DNA of 23,644 nucleotides from an uncultured Clostridia bacterium (GTDB taxonomy: Bacteria > Bacillota > Clostridia > RUG12999). The stretch covers positions 1 to 23,644 of the forward strand of contig CALLNG010000049.1 of assembly GCA_938005345.1 (NCBI GenBank), read 5' to 3'. Positions 1 to 8,000 of this stretch are shown here, piece after piece. Numbering within the stretch: the first letter of the stretch is position 1; each line of letters begins with the position of its first letter. Below the pieces are notes generated by a model. The model was not told the DNA's origin, ran no database searches, and worked only from the letters and a program-made list of their open reading frames with translations. A program made the translations under genes and the position numbers.

Positions 1-1315
1 CTGCGTCTGTGTAATCGTTTGTGGACAAGCCTTTGCCTGCCTCTTCGTCCACCTTCCCATCTACCATACTTTTCAGTACCCGGCCCTGGTTGGCGGACAA
101 CGGCCTTAACCCATCCGCCGACGTCAAATTGTCGATTGCTTCTAAATCGTACCGCCGCTGCCAGGCCGCAGGCACACCCCCGTATACACTCCGCACCCAC
201 ATTCTGCCGTCTGGAAGCGTTTGCCCCTGTTCGTCCTGTTCCCCTGCTGTTTCACAAATCAAAAATTGTACTGCGCTGCCGCAAAAGGATAGCAGACTGA
301 ACTCTCCCGACAGGATTCCCTGCACCTCCGCCGGGAATTTGGCGCGTTCCGCTTCGGTCAAGTCCGCAAACTGGATGTGGTACAGCCCGTTTTCTTTGCA
401 AGTGTCAATGTCCTGAACCGTCACGGCACCTTCATGCTCCTGTAGCCACTCCTCCGGCAAATCGGCCTCTCCCGGCTCCCATATCCCGGAACGCCGGAAC
501 ATCCGCCCTAGGTACGCACTGTCTGCCACATCATCCACTGCCACACAAAAGGCTGTCTGCGACACGGCATAACCGCCGCTTTCCAGTTCCCCGCTTTGCA
601 CATGGATTACGTATGTCCCATCACAGGCAATATGCCCATGGTAGAGGTATACGCCGTTTTGCACTGCCTCTTGGATGTCCCCAATTTCCGTTGGTAATAC
701 GTCTATCTTTTTAAGCACATCATCCGCCAGTTTGTTCAGCGTCACCGCCCCATCCGCCAGCTTGGAGTTTATTACATGCCCGTCTGCTATCTTTGCCGCT
801 ACCACGCTGTCGTCCGCCAGTTTATACCGGGTCACGCTGCGGTCTGGGTGGTCCAGCTCAGCAGCTGTCCTGTGTGTATATAGGTTGTGAATCACATCGG
901 ACAACCGCTGCTTTTCTATGTCCGTATAGTCATTGTGGCTTAGTCCCATCCCCGGGGCTTTATCTACCTTCCCGGCCAGGGCTGCTTGGGTTTCGTTGGA
1001 GATGGGTTTGTCTAAATCGCTGGTGTTTTCCACCTGGTCTAATCCCAAATCCGTTTTGTCTACCCGGTGCGGGTTGTCGGTGTCTGTGATGTGTTCCTGC
1101 ACCTCGGCCGCCGTTGCAAAATAGTCGGTCACCGCCGCTGCCAGCTTGGATAGTTCCACCGATTGTTCCGCCAACTTTTGTGCCGTGACACTCCCGTCAG
1201 GATGGTCCAGCGGCTCTGCGCTACGGTGTTCCCCCAGTTTTTTGTCCACATACTCTTTAGAAAACTGGCTGCTTTCCCCTTTGTACTGCTTCTTGCCAAT
1301 CTGAAATTTTCCCAT
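1..1315 (-). CDS. tail fibre protein, cut by the left window edge
   Basis: The frame is open from the ATG at 1315 to base 1 (438 codons), so the C-terminus is missing. AGGAGG lies six bases before the ATG. The N-terminal part carries fibre-type repeats: LDHPDGSVT near residues 38-46 and LDHPDRSVT near 155, each followed by KLA(D/E) units, with several KLAD steps up to about residue 195. Residues about 78-110 read NPHRVDKTDLGLDQVENTSD, the signature of many phage tail fibres (NPH-V-K--LGL--V-NT-D). Near residue 405 is LRPLSANQGRVL, another common fibre motif. A GLSHNDYTD segment near residue 125 recurs as GLSTNDYTD at the window edge. The product probably forms a trimeric receptor-binding fibre. 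It is the last gene seen in the late operon and follows the adaptor gene with almost no gap. The fibre call is firm; the host receptor cannot be inferred. Confidence 0.88.
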   Translation of the reverse strand, partial: MGKFQIGKKQYKGESSQFSKEYVDKKLGEHRSAEPLDHPDGSVTAQKLAEQSVELSKLAAAVTDYFATAAEVQEHITDTDNPHRVDKTDLGLDQVENTSDLDKPISNETQAALAGKVDKAPGMGLSHNDYTDIEKQRLSDVIHNLYTHRTAAELDHPDRSVTRYKLADDSVVAAKIADGHVINSKLADGAVTLNKLADDVLKKIDVLPTEIGDIQEAVQNGVYLYHGHIACDGTYVIHVQSGELESGGYAVSQTAFCVAVDDVADSAYLGRMFRRSGIWEPGEADLPEEWLQEHEGAVTVQDIDTCKENGLYHIQFADLTEAERAKFPAEVQGILSGEFSLLSFCGSAVQFLICETAGEQDEQGQTLPDGRMWVRSVYGGVPAAWQRRYDLEAIDNLTSADGLRPLSANQGRVLKSMVDGKVDEEAGKGLSTNDYTDA

Positions 1316-1325
1316 GTTATCCCTC

Positions 1326-2051
1326 CTACCATTTGTTCACAAACCGCAGCGATTGGTCCAGCGGGTTTGTTTGCTTGTACCACCGTGCATAGTCGTATAG
1401 CTTGTCATTGTATGCCGTCATTTGCTTGTTGTACTCCGCCATGTCGTTTTGGTAATACCCTATCTTTCCAATCAGGTAATCAATATACATCGCGTCATAG
1501 GGTGGCGGTGGGATGGTTTCGTCCAGAAGCACCAGTTCAATGGTGGCCTGCTTGGTCCCGGCCGTAAAGGTATCGTCCGCCACAACCACCTCATCCCCGT
1601 CTATCTCCAGCACATTGCAGTCCACCATGTTGCCATCTACCGTCACATTCAGATAGTCCCCCACTTGAAATGCATGCTCCGGTATTGTGATACGGTCCGT
1701 GCCAAACACATAGCTGCCCTCTAGCTTGATGTCGCGGTATGGCGCCCAGCTCCGCTTGTACACCACCTTGATTTCCTTGGCATTCTTGGGAATCCTGTCA
1801 CAAAATGAACGCTCATCCACTTTGGCATATTTTTTCCCGTCAATGTAGATGTAGCGGACGTCTTCCAGCAAAACGCCGGACGGCAGGAAGTATTCTTCCT
1901 GGCCGCCCGGCATCGTGAAACTGTCGTATATTTTGTTGATGGACTGTGCTATGGCCTGCGTCACCTCATAACACCAATCTAGTTTTTGCTGCCTCGTATA
2001 ATGGTTCGGATACAGCGCGTCTGCTTTTTCAACCGCTTCTGTGATTCGCAT
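1326..2051 (-). CDS. head-tail adaptor / connector protein (241 aa)
   Basis: This is a complete 241-residue protein. The start overlaps the stop of the giant upstream gene as TAATG, after GGGGTGAG, which suggests translational coupling. The N-terminus (MRITEAVEKADALYPNHYTR, then KLDWCYEVTQAIAQSI) is the helical opening typical of podovirus tail adaptors: T7 gp11 and P22 gp4-like connectors that sit under the portal. The middle is beta-rich (residues about 60-185), and the C-terminus is helical with many Tyr residues (MAEYNKQMTAYNDKLYDYAR). It lies between the ejection-protein genes and the tail fibre, fitting a role joining portal to tail. The family assignment is by overall pattern, not by a diagnostic motif. 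Confidence 0.65.
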   Translation of the reverse strand: MRITEAVEKADALYPNHYTRQQKLDWCYEVTQAIAQSINKIYDSFTMPGGQEEYFLPSGVLLEDVRYIYIDGKKYAKVDERSFCDRIPKNAKEIKVVYKRSWAPYRDIKLEGSYVFGTDRITIPEHAFQVGDYLNVTVDGNMVDCNVLEIDGDEVVVADDTFTAGTKQATIELVLLDETIPPPPYDAMYIDYLIGKIGYYQNDMAEYNKQMTAYNDKLYDYARWYKQTNPLDQSLRFVNKW

Positions 2052-5000
2052 TATCTCACCCCTTTTAATTTGTTTGGGACTTTACGCACGCCATATTTGC
2101 GGGCATATTTGTCCTTGTAATAGTTGCGGACATCCGTACGTACCTCATTCACCCATTTTATTTTTTGGTCCGCATTGGCGTTTTTATAATTGTACCGCTG
2201 CCCATAGGTTTTCTTCTTTTGGGACCTATATTGGTTATTGAGCAGCCGCTGCATTTGTTTGTATGTCTCCTCTTCCACCTCCTGCATAATCTTCGGGATG
2301 TCGGCATAGTTGACCTTGACCTCGTATTTCTGCCCATCGTCCGTATACTCAAACATCCCCATGGTGCTGCTCGTGACATCCATATCCCCAGTGGTGTCCG
2401 TATTCTCTTCCCGCAGCAGCCCCAGACGGTTTAGTTCCTTGTCTACCGCGTTTGCCGCCCGGCTCTCGATTTTGTCCATATATTGATTCAATCCCGATAT
2501 GACCCCTGGCGTGAGCTTGCTCTTTTTTGACAGGGCATTCACTACGCTTGACACCTCGTTGATGGCCTTGCGCCGCGCTTGTTTGTCCTCATCCTCCGGT
2601 TCCACCTCGTCCCAGATGGAATAGTATTTCTTCCGGTTATCCACATCCTGCTTGAAAAACTGTATCGTTTTCCCAGGCTCCTTTTTCTTTAGCACTTCGT
2701 TCTTAGCCACCGCGTCCGCATAGGACTGCGCCGCTTCCAGCTGCTTCACCTTATCTTCCTCTGATAGCTTGGAAAATCCATTTGATTTGGACAGTTCCGT
2801 CACCAGCTTTAACGCTTCCCGGTCTATTGTTTCCTGATACTGCTGCCGTTCTTTTTCTGTTAGCGTATATTCTGTGTCTTTGTATTTTACTTTTGTGCTA
2901 GCAGTTTTGGGTTCAACCGTTTCATCTGTATAGAATTGTTTGATAACTGTACTTAGATTGCTTTCTTTCACTTGCTTCGTAAATTGTTCTGCTGCGTCTT
3001 CTTTAAATTCCCTTTCCGCTTGCTTGGCATACGTTTCAAGCCGTTTTGTCTGCCAATATGCAGCATTTTCACCCAAACTGCTTGGGCCAAATACAGCGGA
3101 TTGAATCGCATTGGCTGGCGTTTGTTCTATTGGATAATAAAGGTCTCCGCGTTTTCCTGTAGAGAACTCCTTATAAATGTTATTTTGATAATTTCCGCCG
3201 CGCAGATAATCTCCCAAACCACGGATTGTTTTATCAAGTTGTTTGCCGCCCCATGGCGTAAGAAATGATGTCGCAAATTCTGCTGCACTGCCAACAGGAT
3301 CTCCATCTCCAAATTTTTTTACTCCCTTTTGTACTGATTGCAGTGCTGGAACATTCACGCCCTGTGACGGATAGATACTGTCATTAAAAAATTTTGTTGC
3401 CCAATCGTCATTTACCGCGTCCATAAAAGAAGACGCCACCCAACCAAAGGAACGGCTTCCGATAAAATCTCCCGCTAGATTTTGGGCTGCACGCAGTCCA
3501 CCGCGCTGCCACTGTTCTAACTTTGATTTCTCCGGTAATTCTTCGGCTCCTTGAAAAATTCCGTCTATGATATCTCCTAATGGGTCAAAACTCCCCTTGC
3601 TTCCTGTTAGTTTTTCCATAGCCTCATTTAATCCCCAGGTTACCAAATAGAACAAAAGGACGCGCAGCGCTTTGTCTCCGAAATTTTTTACTGTTTTTAA
3701 TTTCCCATCATATCGGCTTGTCTGTAATACATCGCGCAACACATTCCAGGTATTGTTCACCTCAATTTGAAATGGCAAAAACAATCGGCCCATTTCCGAT
3801 TTATAAGCAAGCGGGGTTTCACCGATTCCCCTTCCTGCAACGGCTTGCCGCGTTAAATTGTCTGCATATTTTACAGCATCAGTGATGTCTCTGCTTTTTT
3901 GCAGATTCACACCCTCCCGGTAAGCGGCGTTCCAGATAACGCGCGTGCCAAATTCGTCCGCAATTCCAAGCAAATTCTGTGCTACCTTGCCCGGCCCCAT
4001 TTTGTCAAATTTTCCAAATGCCCGGTCGAGCTTAAGCCGTTCCGTCAGAAAATTGCTTTTCTTATATTGTTCTTGAATTTTTCCTCCATCCCGAAAACCA
4101 CGGAATACATCTACAATACCAGGAATCATATTAGCGGGGTTTTCCAGCAATGCCATCCCATTTGGAAGGTTCATCACCTGTTTGGCTACGCTGCCAAGAT
4201 TTCCTAATACTGCATTTGCTTTTGTCCGGTTATTAAACCAACGCAAACCTTTCATCATGGTCCTGCCACGCGCTCCGAGGGAATCTATTACAGCCCGGTC
4301 TAATTTGCTGCTTTTCCCTGCAAGGTCTGCCGCGTAATCGTTTAGGTATCCAATAAATCCGTTTAGACTTGTATCGTTTTTCTCGCTTTTAATTTGTGCC
4401 AAATCGCGCGCCAATCCACGAAAACGATCTATATACGGATTAATATGGATTGCATATTCTGCTTGGCCAATATAGTCTAGAAACCCTTCTATTGCTCCTT
4501 CCTGCGTGGCTTTTCCGCTGCGCTTTTGTTTGATTGACGCCCATTTCTCTTTTGGTTTTGTGTATTCGCTGGTACCAACCAGGATAGGGTCAATGTTGTT
4601 GTCCATGTCTAGGATATTCCGTAGCCCTGCTAGTCCTTCGCTCACTTCCCTGAAATGCCGCATATAGTCCTTTCGCTTCGGTATCAGCTTATCTGGTCGG
4701 TTCGGGTAGATCAGGCGCTGTGTGCGGTTTATTTCATCAATCAATTCATCGTACTTGCCGCGAAACCATTGTGCAGCTTCCTTGATATCCTCCGCCCTTT
4801 TTGTCCCAAACTCTTCCACCAGCATTTGCTCTGTATATGGAATACGGACATTGGGGTCTAAGTTTTTCAAATCGGTGATCCCCATCTTGCGCAACGCTTC
4901 TCTGTCTTTATTTCTGCGTACATTCGGATTCCGTTCTCCTTCTGCAATCCACTGTACCGCTTTTGATTCTTTGCTTCCCTTTTTTATTTTCAGCTGCTTT

Positions 5001-8000
5001 TGGATAAATTGATTCATTTCCGCAAGTATACTGACCGTATCTCTTGCATAATCCCCTTTTGCAGCGTCAAATTGGTCAAGCAATGGTTCTACAACACGAA
5101 AATTTTTCTTGAATACCCGCTTCATATTCCGGTAAATATCATTAAAACGGTAATTCCCATTTTTAATGGTATTGGTATCAATACCATGAAGCTGATCCGC
5201 AATCTCCGCAAGGTCAAAGTTGCGCGGCGTTGCAATACTCTCCACCATCTCAACCACCGCTTTGCTAGTGGCCAGATTCTCTTTTGCCGCCATTTGTTTA
5301 TCGCGCAAATTGTCAATGAGCGCTTGTAGGTGTTCCCTTCGTTCTTTCGTTTTTGCATTTTCTAATTCATATTCTGCAGTGTCAATTTGATTGTTTAAGA
5401 AGGTGTCTCTGCGTTGTGCGTCACGATAATATGCGTTCGCCCATTGTTGCTCCGGCAAATCGTTGGGGTCGCCCGTTTCTTCGTACTTCCTCATCGCTTC
5501 TTCCGCTTTGTCCTTGCGCCGCACAACTGACCCACGTTCTCCTGATTCTAAATCCACTAAAAATTTTTCTGTATCATTTTGGCCGTTTTCTGATATACTA
5601 CTATTGACAGAATCTTGATTCTGTGATATATTGTTTATATCAGAAGAGGTATTCGCCTTAATGCGAGCTCCATTTTCTATGGATGTCTCGTTTTGCGGAT
5701 ACCTCTTTATTTTTGTTATATCATATACGTATTCTCCTGTAGGATTCATAGCAACATTTAAACGGCCAGAATATAACTGATCTCCAATTTTAAATGTAAA
5801 ATCTTTATATTTCCATCCGTCTTGTGCAAATGCACCATGTTTGTTTTTTCCTGTACTTAGTTGTTTATCAGGTGCTATATTAACTGTTTTCGCAATTCTT
5901 GCAACTTCATCTATATGCTGTGATATCCTATTTTTAGCTACTCTTGTACTGCCATGTAATTTTTGTGAATTAGCACCATATGCCAATTCCTTATTACCTT
6001 TCTTATTCAATGTCAATACATTGTTATCAACTAGAGAGACAATTTGCTCATCTTCAAAATTTTCATCAAGCCATTGTCTGAGAATTTTGGGATAATCGTT
6101 TTTGTTTGCTCCTTGGAAGATATCACGATCTACATTGATAACATATTCGCCATTTCTCTTCATAATTGAAGCTTTCCCGTCCGTTCCCAGCTCTGATTCA
6201 TGCCCCAACGCCTTCTGGAACATTTGCTCCATCCTATGGAATTGCGCGTCCGTCATCCCTGATGCCTGTCCGGCTTCGTTCATCCCTATAGAATACTGCT
6301 TAGGTGAAATTACTTGCTTGATTTTCTCCCACAGGTTCCGCAATGTATTCCACAGCTTCTCGGCCAGCGTTTTGTTCTGCCGCCCTAGCTTGCTGACAAA
6401 CGCTTCGTCCTGGAAGAAATTCTCCATGTTGTCCGCCGTGTATTCCTCCCAGAAATCCCAGTCCGAAAACAACCGGCCCTTCTTTTGGTATTCCGCCATA
6501 TATGCCCGCCGGCGTTCCTCCCGGTACCGTTGAAATGCCGCGCTGTCCGTGTTGGTGTTTTGCTTTACAAATTGAATGATAGCCGCCCGGTCCTTTGCAT
6601 TGAGCGAATGGAAACTTTCATGCCCCAATACCGTCATATACGGATTTTGTGCGGTTTCATTGATATGAACAACGCCGTCTTTATAGTATCCGTTTTGGTT
6701 TGCGTGCGCTGGGTCGCTTTGGTCGCTATACCATTCTACCTTACGCCCAATCGCTTCCGCTGCCTGTTCCACCTTTCTTTTGGGGTCCTGGGCTTCTCTC
6801 GCCCTCGTTGCTTCCTCTTGGATCCTTGCTGCACGGTCTAATGTCCGCGTTTCAAACTGTTCTCCGCCCGCATTTTGTTGTGCCCTGTCCTTTGATTCGT
6901 TTAGATTCCCATATATAGCCTGTCTCTCTGAAGCGGAGTCAGCCCCTTTTTCTTTGCTACGTCCATCACGATTTCGTGTGTCGCCTGGCTCACTTCCTGG
7001 AACGTTGCCTGTGGATGTTCCTTTAGGTATTTCAGCAGCCGTTCCCCCTCTTCCTTGAACAGTATCCAGTTCAATATGACTTCCTTCCCCGACTCCGACA
7101 GTGTCATTCCCCGGAATGCTTCCTCTATTTCCCTCCGTAGTTCTAGTGTCATGTCCGCTTTGATTACCATTTTCCGCAACCTCCTCTAATATTAGATGAA
7201 ATATATTGCCATTGCGCTGCGCACTATGGATTTGGAATGTAGTATCGGTTTTGAATAGTACCTCTTCTTCCATTTCCGTACCAATCCCCGTTAAGTCCCG
7301 GCCGTTTTTGCTCTCGATTTCCATATGCACCTGGTATGGCGTTTCTACCTCATACCCATCTGGCGTCTTGGACGCTGATGTAAACGCGGGATAGGTAACC
7401 GTTCTTCCGCTATTTTCCTCTATAAATTTATTGAAGCTGTCTTCAAATAAAAAACCGATATTGCGGTAAACCGTACCTTCCACCCGCGGCATTCTCTCAA
7501 GCGCCCGATTTAAATCTTGGACTTGCTTGGATTGGCTTTCCGTCAGTTGGTTCCCTTCCCGAATCGTATCATTAAGCGCATAGCTTCCGCCACCCTTATA
7601 CCTTATTATAGCCCCTTCTTCTTCCGATGTCAAAATCCCTGGAGTGTTATTTTCTTGAACTCCCGTTACCGTTTCCCCATTCCTCAATTCTCCATTGACA
7701 TTTCCGCTATTTTCGGGTATACTAGTAGTAGGACTTGAGGCGTTTCCATTTGCGGCGGGCACTGGACCCGTGTCGGCATCTGGAAGCGCTATCAAGTCCA
7801 TTTTTTCTATTACCTTATGCGTTCTATATTGATTAGTATTGGGGAAAACTTCAACGTCAAAGGCAGCGATATAATCTTTACCATTGATACGGACGGGCGT
7901 TTCAAAATAGTCAAAGCGTACCGTTAATTTTTTCTTATTTCCTTTTTGTACATAATTCCCGCTGCCCACGTATTTCCCGTTTTCAATAATAGCATTCAAG

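Noticed and set aside
21..416. Plus-strand ORF of 131 codons at the left end
   Set aside because: It is antisense to the well-supported tail fibre frame, has no RBS and has shadow-like composition rich in Ser, Pro and Leu.
5122..5358. Minus-strand alternative-frame ORF (78 codons) inside the giant gene
   Set aside because: Unlike the ORF at 6901-7170, it has an Arg/Trp/Leu-skewed composition and no RBS, and the main frame here is structured coiled coil.
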